Positions 23,086 through 31,439 of a DNA stretch of 37,730 nucleotides are shown here, one piece after another. Source of the DNA: Microcaldota archaeon (GTDB lineage Archaea; Micrarchaeota; Micrarchaeia; Micrarchaeales; Micrarchaeaceae); assembly GCA_021801785.1 (NCBI GenBank), contig JAJYXL010000024.1, forward strand, positions 1-37,730, in the 5' to 3' direction. The notes beneath the pieces are model-generated. The model searched no databases, was not told the DNA's origin, and was given only the letters and a program-made list of their open reading frames with translations. The translations under genes were made by a program, and so were the position numbers. The first letter of the stretch is position 1; each line of letters begins with the position of its first letter.

Positions 23086-24288
23086 ATGAAGATCGCTATA
23101 GTATCTGATATGCACCTGGGTTACGATAGGTTTGGCGGAGACGCCTATGGGCAGGCCAAGAGGGCGATAGATATGGCAGCAAGCATGGCAGACGCGATAA
23201 TAATTCCCGGGGACGTTTTCGATAAGAGGGTGCCCAACCCGGAGACAATATCTCAGGCGATAATGATATTCAGAGAGCTACAGTCAAAGGAATGGGCTGT
23301 GGATGTATCACAGTCCTCCGCTACATCTAAGAGCTCTGCAAAGGTGCCGATAGTTGCTATATCCGGGACTCACGAGCGTACGGCAATAGGTCGGGACAAT
23401 GCCCTACACATATTGGACCTTGCCGGTCTTCTTATAGATACAAGCGAAACCACAACCATAATATCTAAGGGTAATGAGAGAGTAGCTATATTCGGTATAG
23501 GTGGGATATCAGAAGAGACTGTTGTAGAGAAGCTCAAGGAGCTGCAGCCAAGTCCGGTAGACGGTGCATTCAATATCTTCATGTTCCATCAATCTGTATA
23601 TGAGTTACTCCCGTTCAGCGAGAATTTTATGAGGCTGGACGATCTGCCAAAGGGCTTTGATCTATATGTAGACGGCCACATACATAATATGGTAGAGGCG
23701 GATGTGCACGGCAAAAAATTACTAATACCTGGGAGCACGGTGATAACACAGCTCAAAGACTCTGAGCAGGACAGCAAGGGATTCATACTATTCGACACGA
23801 AGGATTACGGATATAAATTCATAAGCATAGGCTCGCGCAGGTTTATCTCAATGAAGATTGATGTTACCGGCAAGGACAGAGAGCAGATACAGAGATCTAT
23901 AAATGACGTCATATCCGAAGCCATAGAGAGCGGAGACAGGCCTATAATACGAGTAAAGCTGACCGGGGAGCTAAGGCACGGGATATCCAACTCAGATATA
24001 GGAGCAAAGGGCATAATCTCGAAATACTCCAACTCCGCATATCTAGATATAGATACATCAAAGATGAGGGACCCAGACCTGGAGATGAATATAGACATGG
24101 TAAGGAACGCAAAGATGAATGGCCTATCTGTAAAGGAGAGGGGGTTAGAGATACTCAAGTCTCAATTAAACCAGCAATCCGTATCCATGAAGGTGAATGT
24201 GTCCGAGTTTATGGACTTCCTTGTGAACGGCCCTGCAAAAAAGGAGAAGATGCTTGAGGACGCTCTCAAGCTTTTGGAGTCTGGGTAG
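23086..24288 (+). CDS. mre11: DNA double-strand break repair nuclease Mre11
   Basis: 400 residues from the ATG at 23086. Phosphodiesterase motifs: Asp8/His10 (SDMHLG), PGDVFD (41-46), GTHE (94-97), HQS and DGHIHN. This order is that of Mre11/SbcD. The third motif is normally GNHD; here Thr replaces the metal-binding Asn and Glu the Asp. It processes DNA ends together with the Rad50 ATPase. Rad50, HerA and NurA genes, the usual neighbours, are absent. The 3' end overlaps the convergent eL14 gene by 23 bases. Confidence 0.92.
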   Translation: MKIAIVSDMHLGYDRFGGDAYGQAKRAIDMAASMADAIIIPGDVFDKRVPNPETISQAIMIFRELQSKEWAVDVSQSSATSKSSAKVPIVAISGTHERTAIGRDNALHILDLAGLLIDTSETTTIISKGNERVAIFGIGGISEETVVEKLKELQPSPVDGAFNIFMFHQSVYELLPFSENFMRLDDLPKGFDLYVDGHIHNMVEADVHGKKLLIPGSTVITQLKDSEQDSKGFILFDTKDYGYKFISIGSRRFISMKIDVTGKDREQIQRSINDVISEAIESGDRPIIRVKLTGELRHGISNSDIGAKGIISKYSNSAYLDIDTSKMRDPDLEMNIDMVRNAKMNGLSVKERGLEILKSQLNQQSVSMKVNVSEFMDFLVNGPAKKEKMLEDALKLLESG

Positions 24289-24514
24289 CCTCCTTGCTCT
24301 CTATTCCAAGTGCGTTATCTACCGCGCTCCTGCTCTTTACATCTACTACCTGATTCAGGAATTCAAGATGTCTTGGGTTGCACCTCCTCTCATTATGCCT
24401 CTTCGTAGTTACAACACGCACGAATCCGTTCTCCTCAACAGCAGTTATGACAGCTCTGTCTCCTGCATCTCTTCCAAACCTCTTTATACAGACTCTTCCT
24501 ACCTCTAACAACAT
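24266..24514 (-). CDS. rpl14e: 50S ribosomal protein eL14 (L14e)
   Basis: 82 residues. LEVGRVCIKRFGRDAG begins the KOW-like SH3 barrel, and the conserved RRCNPRHLEFL segment follows at about 43-53. The archaeal form lacks the long eukaryotic C-terminal extension; here a short Ala/Thr tail is present. It is the last gene of the minus-strand cluster that includes adkA, eL34 and cmk, an arrangement conserved in many archaea. Confidence 0.92.
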   Translation of the reverse strand: MLLEVGRVCIKRFGRDAGDRAVITAVEENGFVRVVTTKRHNERRCNPRHLEFLNQVVDVKSRSAVDNALGIESKEATQTPKA

Positions 24515-24532
24515 AGAATCACTCTATAAACA

Positions 24533-24775
24533 TCAATCGTACCTGGCCAGAAACTCGTCAATACTGCGTGTCTCGTATCCCTTTCCGTCATCTTCGGACA
24601 ACAGATTATGGAAACCCTCCTCTATCAAATTCCCGTACCTGTCTCTGAACTTAGAGAACCTCTCTATATGCTCATCATCCTGACGTGCAGCACCGCTCCC
24701 CCTGCACTGCGCTAGGCTATCATCAGCCCTCAACAGCCTACTGACATCCTCTCTCCTATTAGCGTTTTTTCTCAT
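24533..24775 (-). CDS. Small hydrophilic protein of unknown function
   Basis: 80 residues from the ATG at 24775; a GTG at 24784 overlapping the cmk stop is also possible. It is highly charged, with a basic N-terminus (RKNANRRED) and an acidic C-terminal half ending FLARYD, no membrane segment and one cysteine. I recognise no family. Its tight placement between cmk and eL14, where the genes are usually adjacent in archaea, and codon use like its neighbours suggest a real, translated gene, perhaps ribosome- or RNA-associated. Confidence 0.6.
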   Translation of the reverse strand: MRKNANRREDVSRLLRADDSLAQCRGSGAARQDDEHIERFSKFRDRYGNLIEEGFHNLLSEDDGKGYETRSIDEFLARYD

Positions 24776-24780
24776 ACGGT

Positions 24781-25302
24781 TCACCTAAACCTGCTCTTAT
24801 CGCTCTTCATCACTGCAAGGGATATAAGCGCCACAGTATCCTGCACATCTGATCTCGCTGTATTTATATGCATGTCGAACATCTCCAATTCGGATATATC
24901 TATATTATAAAACTTCTTAAAGCTCTGCGCAGCCGAGCGGTCTATCTCCAACACGGTCCTCTCCGCTCTCTCCTTCTCAACGTTCTCTCTTGCCATATAC
25001 CTCTTCACCCTGATATCGAGAGGTGCATAGAGCCACACCCTAAGATCCGCATCCTTTATCAACCACGGGCTCAACCATGTGCTAACCACACAATCCCCCT
25101 CATTAGACATCTCTACCGTTCTCTTATCAAACTCCCTTACAAAATCCTCATCCGTCTTATCTATGAAGTCTGCAAGCCCCCTGTTATCCCTAAGGTACGC
25201 CTTATACGAATTCTGTACATGCGTTACCCCAAGCTCTTTAGATAGTGCCTCTGATATCGTCGTCTTTCCAGAAGCGGTCAGACCGCTTATACACACCTTC
25301 AT
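24781..25302 (-). CDS. cmk: Cytidylate kinase, archaeal type
   Basis: 173 residues. The P-loop GLTASGKTT (7-15) opens the protein. The lid region has the R-x-x-x-R pattern in RVKRYMARENVEKERAE, and the closing AAQSFKKFYNIDI..DMHINTA segment is typical of archaeal CMP kinase. It phosphorylates CMP and dCMP using ATP. It lies 5 bp after eL34 in the conserved adk-DUF106-eL34-cmk-eL14 order. Confidence 0.93.
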   Translation of the reverse strand: MKVCISGLTASGKTTISEALSKELGVTHVQNSYKAYLRDNRGLADFIDKTDEDFVREFDKRTVEMSNEGDCVVSTWLSPWLIKDADLRVWLYAPLDIRVKRYMARENVEKERAERTVLEIDRSAAQSFKKFYNIDISELEMFDMHINTARSDVQDTVALISLAVMKSDKSRFR

Positions 25303-25307
25303 AAATC

Positions 25308-25625
25308 TCAGTGGGCGACCAATTGTAAGACATAAACTCTCTTCTTCATACTCACATCGTCAAGCTTCATCTCTCCCTGCTCGACTCTGCTCCTCAACTT
25401 TACCACATCCGCCACACATGCGCCGCAAAGGACCCCTCCGAAGAGCCTGCTATTGCTCCTCCTCGTCCTTCCGCCGCTCTGGCCTATGCCGTTTAGCTCC
25501 GAGCTGCATATAGCACAACATGGAGCATCGTTCTTCGCCCTCCTATAATGTACAACCTTCCTTCCGGTCTTTGTGACCCTCTTCAGCTTCTTAAAGCTTC
25601 TCGATCTGTGCATCGGCTTTGTCAA
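25308..25625 (-). CDS. rpl34e: 50S ribosomal protein eL34 (L34e)
   Basis: 105 residues. The N-terminus MTKPMHRSRS matches the family start, which supports the TTG at 25625 over the internal ATG at 25613. HYRRAKN, CAIC and CGAC follow; the cysteines suggest a zinc ribbon, although one cysteine doublet (CCAIC) is unusual. GGVLCGAC near residue 65-72 is the conserved closing motif. The C-terminal tail beyond it is longer than in most archaeal eL34. Confidence 0.92.
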   Translation of the reverse strand: MTKPMHRSRSFKKLKRVTKTGRKVVHYRRAKNDAPCCAICSSELNGIGQSGGRTRRSNSRLFGGVLCGACVADVVKLRSRVEQGEMKLDDVSMKKRVYVLQLVAH

Positions 25626-25636
25626 ATAAACACCTT

Positions 25637-26128
25637 TTAAGTACTACCTATTACGGCCTCCCTCTCCTCCTTCATCTTCTTCCTGTCATAAAGGCTTACG
25701 GATATCCCTGCTATAAGTCCTAATATGAAAACCGAAACTATAAAGAACCCCTCATATCCGAGCGGCACTATGAAGTTTATCTTATACATGCTCCATCCCT
25801 TGAGCATTATGCCGACAACACCGTAATACATGAACATAAAGAAAGGGAGTATTATCAGCATCGGCTTAAGCGACATCTTCATGCTCTCGTTAGCAAGAGG
25901 CATTATCTCGCGCTGCTTCTGCATTATGCTCTCCTGTGACGCCTTGCTCTTCATCATCTCCTTCATATCCTTCGATACCTTGCTCATCTTTATCTGTATC
26001 TCTCTCATCCTCTTGGGATTGCCTACCTTACGCTGCACAAGTATCGAGATCGCAACCTCGAACACACCTATAATAACCAGTATAACCACGACGCTAAACG
26101 GCATCGGCACAACTCCTGTAACTACCAT
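25637..26128 (-). CDS. DUF106 membrane protein (EMC3/Oxa1-superfamily insertase-like)
   Basis: 163 residues with three hydrophobic segments (about 10-30, 90-108, 125-148) and, between the first two, a charged amphipathic helical stretch rich in Met, Lys and Glu. That topology is the archaeal DUF106 pattern, related to Get1, EMC3, TMCO1 and YidC/Oxa1. It probably aids insertion of membrane proteins. The gene usually lies between secY-adk and eL34; here adkA precedes it by 5 bp, and secY is not in the window. Confidence 0.9.
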   Translation of the reverse strand: MVVTGVVPMPFSVVVILVIIGVFEVAISILVQRKVGNPKRMREIQIKMSKVSKDMKEMMKSKASQESIMQKQREIMPLANESMKMSLKPMLIILPFFMFMYYGVVGIMLKGWSMYKINFIVPLGYEGFFIVSVFILGLIAGISVSLYDRKKMKEEREAVIGST

Positions 26129-26132
26129 AATA

Positions 26133-26708
26133 TCAATCCAGATCTCTTATCACATCCTCGCAACTCTTAACAGTATCTTTAACCTTATTCTCTCTATTAT
26201 TAATGATATATATAGGTATGTCAAGAGTTACCATATAGTACGATAGGGTGGCAAGATTCACATCCCTCTGCCTATCGATCTCCAGATCACTCTGGCGCTG
26301 CCTGTTCCTGTCGCTATCCTTGAGCCTTCTCGCTATAAGCTCGGTATTGCTCGCATCAAGATATATTATCGCAGAAACCTCCCCTGCCAACGGCTTCATA
26401 AAGTTCAACGGCATTCCAGATACGACCTTATCTCCGGCGATAACCGATGCATGGGTATCTATTATCACATCTCCATGCATCCTCCTTATCCTCCTGGCCG
26501 CATTGAGTCTCAGTCTGGAGTTGACCTCCATACTCCTGTATCGTATGCGATCCCTGCTCTTCACATAGTACTTGCCGCTGGAGCCCAACTCATTCATCAT
26601 CGTTCCTATGTTGGCTACGGTCCTTCCGTCTCTCGCAAGAGCATTCGCAACGGTGGTCTTTCCCACTCCTGGCGCACCGCATATAATAATGATCTTCCTC
26701 TTATGCAT
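26133..26708 (-). CDS. adkA: Adenylate kinase, archaeal AdkA type
   Basis: 191 residues from the ATG at 26708; a TTG at 26717 would add three. The P-loop GAPGVGKTT (11-19) is followed by the archaeal IGTMM segment, VIIDTHA and the R-rich lid region RRLKDSDRNRQRQS. This trimeric archaeal class differs from bacterial Adk. It balances ATP, ADP and AMP. It lies just downstream of the thermosome gene on the same strand. Confidence 0.9.
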   Translation of the reverse strand: MHKRKIIIICGAPGVGKTTVANALARDGRTVANIGTMMNELGSSGKYYVKSRDRIRYRSMEVNSRLRLNAARRIRRMHGDVIIDTHASVIAGDKVVSGMPLNFMKPLAGEVSAIIYLDASNTELIARRLKDSDRNRQRQSDLEIDRQRDVNLATLSYYMVTLDIPIYIINNRENKVKDTVKSCEDVIRDLD

Positions 26709-26743
26709 CGATATCAACAGTGGTATGGGGGGATGGCCTCGGC

Positions 26744-28396
26744 CTAATCTCCCTCCATTCCGGGCATGCCGCCTCCGCCGCCCATGCCGCCTCCCTGCTT
26801 GGACCTAGAGCTTATTATGTCGTCTATCCTCAGTATCATCTCTGCAGCCTCACTCGCACTGTATATCAGCTGTACCTTCATCTTCGTAGGCTCCAGTACG
26901 CCCATGCTCTCCATATCCCCGACAGAGTTCTTGAAAATGTCGACACCGTACTTTCTGCCGTCACTGCCCTTGTGCTTGTTCCTCAACTGTACCAGGGTAT
27001 CTATAGCATCTATACCTGCCGTCTCGGCCAGCGTCTTCGGTATTGACTCCAGAGCATCTGCGAACTTCTGTATGGCCAACTGCTCTCTCCCGCCAACCTC
27101 TCCGGAATACTGCCTCAGCTTGTCTGCGAGATCTATCTCTATAGCTCCGCCTCCAACTACGTACATGCCGTTGTTCTCTACAGTTGCGCTAACCGCTCCA
27201 AGCACATCTTCCAGGGATCTCTCCACCTCGTCTATGACCTGCTGCGATCCTCCTCTCACGAATATGCTCACGCTCTTCGGGTTCTTGCACTCCTCGACGA
27301 AGACCATCTGCTCTCCTCCGATCTTCTTCTCCTCAACTATACCCGCAACACCGAGATCCTCCTTTGTTAGATCGTCCAGGCTGGTCACAACCTTGGCGTT
27401 TGTGGCTTTTGCGAGCTTCTCCATATCGCTCTTCTTGACTCTCCTGACCGCCATTATCCCGTGCTTTGCGAGATAGTGCTGGGCCACATCGTCTATGCCC
27501 TTCTGCGTGAACAGCACCTTCGCGCCGCTGTTCTTTATCTTATCCGCCATCTCCTTGAGCATGCTCTCCTCCTGCTGTAGGAAGCCCTGCAACTGCTCCG
27601 GCGATGTTATATCTATCTTAGCGTCAGTCTCGGTCTTCTCGATCTCCAGCGCCGCATCTATCAGAGCTATCGTAGCGTTCTCCACATACCTCGGCATGCT
27701 CGGGTGCGTGACCTCCTTGTCTATGATCACACCGCTTATCATCGATGTCTCCGCTATGCTCCCTCCCGTCTTCTTCTCTATCTTTATATAGTCCCTATCC
27801 ACAACGAACTTCCCCTTCTGGTTCTTCTCCGTTACCGCCCTTATAGCGGATATCACTATCTCGGAGAGGTGCTGCTTCGTCTCAGCCTCGCCTATATTCT
27901 TCGAGCCCAATGAGACCATAGCTATCTTCTTCAGTACAGCATCCTCATTTATGTCAGCCTTACCGGAATACTGGTTAAGGGTCTTCTCGGCGAGCGCTGC
28001 GGCCATCTTGTACCCTCTTATTATTATTGTGGGGTGTATGCCCTGCTCTATAAGCTCATCAGCCCCCTTGAGCAGATTCCCGGCTATTATCACAACGCTG
28101 GTGGTCCCATCCCCGACCTCTCTGTCCTGGCTCTTTGCAACATTCACCAGTATCTTCGCAACAGGGTGCTCGACATTCATCTCTTCCAGTATCGTGGCCC
28201 CATCATTCGTTATCACTATATCCCCAAGATCGCTTACCAGCATCTTGTCCATTCCTTTCGGTCCCAGTGTTGTCTTCACAACATTCGACACAGCTATCGC
28301 AATAGCAATATTCGTTCTCTGAGCATCTCTGCCCAACAATCTTGTCGCTCCCTCTGGTAGCAACATAACCTGTCCTAAATTCTGGTTCTCTGCCAT
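26744..28396 (-). CDS. thsA: Thermosome subunit (group II chaperonin)
   Basis: 550 residues. ATP-binding motifs are [10 protein letters not shown] (44-53), NDGATIL and GDGTTSVV (about 94-101), and near the C-terminus the GGGAIE and GID motifs. The protein ends with the flexible Gly/Met tail typical of thermosomes. It forms a double-ring folding chamber and receives clients from prefoldin, also encoded here. The ATG at 28396 has GGTG about 10 bases upstream. A TATA element at 28504-28517 on the minus strand would give a leader of roughly 90 bases; a closer AT-rich stretch at 28408-28424 seems too near. Confidence 0.97.
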   Translation of the reverse strand: MAENQNLGQVMLLPEGATRLLGRDAQRTNIAIAIAVSNVVKTTLGPKGMDKMLVSDLGDIVITNDGATILEEMNVEHPVAKILVNVAKSQDREVGDGTTSVVIIAGNLLKGADELIEQGIHPTIIIRGYKMAAALAEKTLNQYSGKADINEDAVLKKIAMVSLGSKNIGEAETKQHLSEIVISAIRAVTEKNQKGKFVVDRDYIKIEKKTGGSIAETSMISGVIIDKEVTHPSMPRYVENATIALIDAALEIEKTETDAKIDITSPEQLQGFLQQEESMLKEMADKIKNSGAKVLFTQKGIDDVAQHYLAKHGIMAVRRVKKSDMEKLAKATNAKVVTSLDDLTKEDLGVAGIVEEKKIGGEQMVFVEECKNPKSVSIFVRGGSQQVIDEVERSLEDVLGAVSATVENNGMYVVGGGAIEIDLADKLRQYSGEVGGREQLAIQKFADALESIPKTLAETAGIDAIDTLVQLRNKHKGSDGRKYGVDIFKNSVGDMESMGVLEPTKMKVQLIYSASEAAEMILRIDDIISSRSKQGGGMGGGGGMPGMEGD

Positions 28397-28503
28397 ATCT
28401 ACACCTTTTCTTATATCTTAAAATCTAACTAGAATGAATACTCTCTAAAAATCAGGCTTTAATGAGATTAGATCTTCGATTCTTTTATTCATTGATACAA
28501 GAT

Positions 28504-28517
28504 AAAATATTTATACT
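28504..28517 (-). promoter_or_regulatory. Candidate TATA element for the thermosome gene
   Basis: On the minus strand this reads AGTATAAATATTTT. It is the best TATA match upstream of the thermosome start and implies transcription from about 28484. Confidence 0.45.
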
Positions 28518-28555
28518 TTGCGTTTTCCTCTCTGCACCACATATACCAAAAGAGA

Positions 28556-28576
28556 GCGGTATAATCGGAAGACCGC
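28556..28576. promoter_or_regulatory. Inverted repeat, possible operator
   Basis: GCGGT (28556-28560) and ACCGC (28572-28576) form a perfect 5-bp inverted repeat with an 11-base spacer. It ends five bases before a plus-strand TATA box and lies about 40 bp upstream of the thermosome TATA. That is where an archaeal regulator could act on either promoter. Confidence 0.35.
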
Positions 28577-28581
28577 AAACC

Positions 28582-28657
28582 TTTAAAAGGTATCTTTAGA
28601 ATACATCACATTACTAGAAGGGTGAACATCATGCTGGGAGACAGAGAGATGAGATAA
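28582..28657 (+). other. TATA box and ribosome binding site leading to an 8-codon ORF
   Basis: TTTAAAAGG (28582-28590) is followed at normal spacing by a predicted start near 28612, then GGTGA (28621-28625), a 5-base spacer and the ATG at 28631. The frame encodes only MLGDREMR and stops at 28655-28657. The transcript would run antisense into the end of the regulator gene at 28681. It could be a small RNA, a leader peptide or a decayed gene start. Confidence 0.3.
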
Positions 28658-28680
28658 TCGTCAAGACATACCTCACATAC

Positions 28681-30069
28681 CTATGGTCTATTAGGTAATC
28701 TACTCCTTCTACTCTTCAGATCCCTCATTATATCCGCGTCAGACATCCCATAATCCTCTACCAGCCGCTTATAGTCGAATAGCTCCCTAATATCCACCCT
28801 ATTTATTATCATACTGCCGACTATCACATCTGTGATTACTGCCGAGCTAACGGTATCATTATCCAGTATGGATCTTATACTATCCTCTATCTCCTCCAGC
28901 CTCTGACCCTCACATATCGGTGCTACTATGAGTATCCCATACGGAGATCCGATGTCCCCTATGGATATGAATCTATTTGTCCACATCCCTCCGTCGTCTA
29001 TCACATACATGGATAGCTCCCTCCTCCCCCTATTATACCTCTCCACATTCACCTGAGATACACTTATCAGCGCCATATATCTCAACGGCGGCCTGTCCAT
29101 TGATATGGTCACTCTCTCTATAACGCCCCTCTCTACGAGCTCTGCAAAGGTCCTGTTCGCAACCCCCTTACCGAGACCGTACTCCCTGTCAATCTCCTTA
29201 AAGCGTGCCTTACCATTCGCATTCAGCGCCCTCAGTACCGCGTACTCTCTCTCGAATATCTGGTCCGCCCTCTTCCTGCTGTGCTCCCTGCTCCTCCTCC
29301 ATACTCTGCCGTTCAGTATATCTGTGAAGAATTTATCCCTAAGGATCATATTCCCTCCGAGAGCATACGTGACGCTCCATATGGAGTCATACCCTGCCAG
29401 ATCCGGGCCACTCTTAAACCTCCATAGCCACCCCTCCAACTCCGCTATATTGTAGAATATGACGTATATCACAAGATCGTAGCTGCCCTTTGTGAATGCG
29501 GCGAACTGGACATTCGGCTCGGCCTCGAGCAGGCTGCCTATGGTATCCCTGTCCGGCCTACTCCCTATAAATCTGACAGTCACCATGAATCTAGAGAGGC
29601 CGAATCTCAATGGGGATATGTCTATCGTATAACGGATACCGAATCTGCTCTCCAGCTGGGATATCCTGTGCCGCACCACCTGCTCCGTCAACCCTGTGCG
29701 GTCAGCCATCCTCTGCAACGGCATCCTCGCATCCGTACTTAGCGCCTCTATAATCCCGATACTCTCCCGCTCCTCAGCCTCTGTAATCTCCGCGATTGCC
29801 TCGGATCTTCTCGCCCTCACATATCCCTCTACGTTCCTAACCCCTATCGTATTCCTGCTCTTTCTGTGAGGCTTTATGAACCTCCCATCCCGCTCTATCT
29901 TCCCCACATATATGGTATAGCTCTTCCGCCTCCCGCTCGCGATATCATAGCCTGTATATCTTTCGTAGACGTAGTATCCGCCATTTATGAGCTTAACCTG
30001 CAGGCTGTGCCTGTTGCTCCTCTTGAGCTCGGCGAGCCTCTCAGCAACCGAGACCGGAATCCCACTCAT
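28681..30069 (-). CDS. Double Lrp/AsnC-like winged-helix regulator
   Basis: 462 residues from the ATG at 30069; an in-frame TTG lies at 30075. Two winged-helix domains are seen: about residues 103-145 (EQVVRHRISQLESRFGI is the recognition helix region) and about 275-322 (KGVANRTFAELVERGVI). Each is followed by a ferredoxin-like, RAM-type region. The first 75 residues form a separate beta-rich domain with GYYVYERYTGYDIASGRRK and YVGKIERDG, resembling the N-terminal segment of some IS-type transposases. A DNA-binding role is likely, the effector unknown. It ends opposite the thermosome upstream region and lies 35 bp downstream of the Mrp gene. Confidence 0.7.
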   Translation of the reverse strand: MSGIPVSVAERLAELKRSNRHSLQVKLINGGYYVYERYTGYDIASGRRKSYTIYVGKIERDGRFIKPHRKSRNTIGVRNVEGYVRARRSEAIAEITEAEERESIGIIEALSTDARMPLQRMADRTGLTEQVVRHRISQLESRFGIRYTIDISPLRFGLSRFMVTVRFIGSRPDRDTIGSLLEAEPNVQFAAFTKGSYDLVIYVIFYNIAELEGWLWRFKSGPDLAGYDSIWSVTYALGGNMILRDKFFTDILNGRVWRRSREHSRKRADQIFEREYAVLRALNANGKARFKEIDREYGLGKGVANRTFAELVERGVIERVTISMDRPPLRYMALISVSQVNVERYNRGRRELSMYVIDDGGMWTNRFISIGDIGSPYGILIVAPICEGQRLEEIEDSIRSILDNDTVSSAVITDVIVGSMIINRVDIRELFDYKRLVEDYGMSDADIMRDLKSRRSRLPNRP

Positions 30070-30103
30070 AATCAATTAGTCGGAGATTAGGTATAAATAG
30101 TAT

Positions 30104-30907
30104 TCATCTCCCTGCCAGATCCTCAAGAATCCCCCTGAATCTCTCGTATACCCTCTCGTCTCTGAGTACCGGTACCCCTCCTATATTATCCATATCCTTA
30201 AATATCCTGTCAAACCCCACACACCCGAGCACCTTGGCATCAAGCTCCTTTGCCAGCTCCACTGTCGCTCTGCTAGGCACATCGCCTTCGGACATGTTCT
30301 CCACAACTCCCAATATCGCAGCACCCAACCTCCTCACCATCAGCCCAGATCTCATAGAGTCTGATGCCGATACCCTGCTAGGTGTCGTTACCAGTATGAA
30401 CCCTCTCATATCCACGAGCTGAAGTATCGAGAGCGGGGAGTCGCTAGTTCCAGGAGGCAGATCTATGATCAGATAGTCAAGCTCCCCCCAGTCCGTATTC
30501 TCGAAGAAATCCCCCAGCATCTTCGCTATCATCGGCCCTCTCCATATTATAGGCCTCTTGTTATCATCCACAATCATCGATGTAGATGCTATTCTCACCC
30601 CGTCCTTCTCTATGGGCCTGAGTGGGAATCCGGACAGATCCATCTTATCGCTAATATTCAGGAATGTGGTGACGTTTGGGCAGTCTATATCAGCATCGAG
30701 AAGGCCTACCCTGAACCCCATACGCATAAGCGTGTAAGCTATATTTATCGATATGCTGGTCTTGCCGACGCCCCCCTTCGCGCTATACACCCCTATCTTA
30801 TTCTTTACGCCCTTTAGCCTCTCCCTCACCCTCTCCTTCTGTTTTATCACATTCAGGAATGAGGGGTGCATGCCCTTCACACTCTCTACAACTCCGCCAT
30901 CCGCCAA
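30104..30907 (-). CDS. Mrp/NBP35-family P-loop ATPase lacking the CxxC
   Basis: 267 residues. Deviant Walker A KGGVGKTS (43-50), DADIDCPN, and LPPGTSD are the marks of the Mrp/ApbC/NBP35 Fe-S cluster carriers. In those proteins VENMS is followed by a CxxC that bridges a cluster between subunits; here VENMS is followed by EGDVPSR with no cysteine pair. The start is probably the TTG at 30907, which has GGTGA 6 bases upstream; the next in-frame ATG, at 30871, would remove 12 residues. It may be a carrier with altered cluster binding, or a different ParA/Mrp ATPase. Confidence 0.8.
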   Translation of the reverse strand: MADGGVVESVKGMHPSFLNVIKQKERVRERLKGVKNKIGVYSAKGGVGKTSISINIAYTLMRMGFRVGLLDADIDCPNVTTFLNISDKMDLSGFPLRPIEKDGVRIASTSMIVDDNKRPIIWRGPMIAKMLGDFFENTDWGELDYLIIDLPPGTSDSPLSILQLVDMRGFILVTTPSRVSASDSMRSGLMVRRLGAAILGVVENMSEGDVPSRATVELAKELDAKVLGCVGFDRIFKDMDNIGGVPVLRDERVYERFRGILEDLAGR

Positions 30908-30930
30908 AGCCTATCACCAACATATAACAT

Positions 30931-30940
30931 CTTTATAAAA
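30931..30940 (-). promoter_or_regulatory. Candidate TATA element for the Mrp gene
   Basis: On the minus strand this reads TTTTATAAAG and predicts a start close to the TTG at 30907. Another AT-rich candidate further upstream (30958-30975) would allow the GGTGA ribosome binding site to be transcribed. Confidence 0.4.
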
Positions 30941-30985
30941 GCAGGAATAATCATCAAAAGATTAATATAATGTATGCTTTAATTA

Positions 30986-30995
30986 GTTTATAAAG
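30986..30995 (+). promoter_or_regulatory. TATA element for the ssDNA-binding protein
   Basis: GTTTATAAAG is followed by a predicted start near 31016 and a short leader with GGTG (31042-31045) ahead of the ATG. Confidence 0.5.
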
Positions 30996-31050
30996 TCTTT
31001 TACTCGTTATTGGACTTAGGTATTAATTATATCACATTTAAGGTGTTTTG

Positions 31051-31416
31051 ATGAAGATCAAAGAACTAAGGGCAGGAGCCAGCAATGTTGACCTGCGTGC
31101 GGAAGTTGTACAGAAGGAGGACCCGAGAGAGGTCGTTACAAAGTATGGGAAGAGACTGAGCGTAGCGAACATAACTCTGAAGGACGAGACCGGAACGATA
31201 GCCATGTCGCTCTGGGGCGATGATATAGAGAAGGTCAGCGTCGGCGATACTGTCGAGATAAAGAACGCTTATGTTAATGAGTTCAGAGGCAACCCGCAGA
31301 TATCTACCGGAAAGTTCGGCAAGATCGAGGTTGTGGGCAAATCTGAAGGCAAGGCTAAGGGAAAGAGCGACGAGGAGTTCGGCGGCGACGAAGAGCCTGC
31401 GGATGAGGAGTTCTAA
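31051..31416 (+). CDS. OB-fold single-stranded DNA-binding protein
   Basis: 121 residues. One OB-fold (about 1-96) with the strand pattern VDLRAEVVQKEDPREV, ANITLKDETGTIAMSLWGDD and VGDTVEIKNAYVNEFRG resembles the crenarchaeal SSB and SOSS-B1 family. A Lys/Gly/Glu linker and an acidic tip, EPADEEF, follow. That tail is similar in style to the protein-recruiting tail of bacterial SSB. It protects ssDNA and probably works with RadA. The ATG at 31051 has GGTG upstream; a TTG one codon earlier is less likely. Confidence 0.88.
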   Translation: MKIKELRAGASNVDLRAEVVQKEDPREVVTKYGKRLSVANITLKDETGTIAMSLWGDDIEKVSVGDTVEIKNAYVNEFRGNPQISTGKFGKIEVVGKSEGKAKGKSDEEFGGDEEPADEEF

Positions 31417-31439
31417 ACCTCATTCCAGACATCCAACCC

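Noticed and set aside
26766..27476. 236-codon plus-strand frame opposite the thermosome gene
   Set aside because: Shadow of a highly conserved coding gene with strong codon bias; Ser/Pro/Phe-rich artefact.
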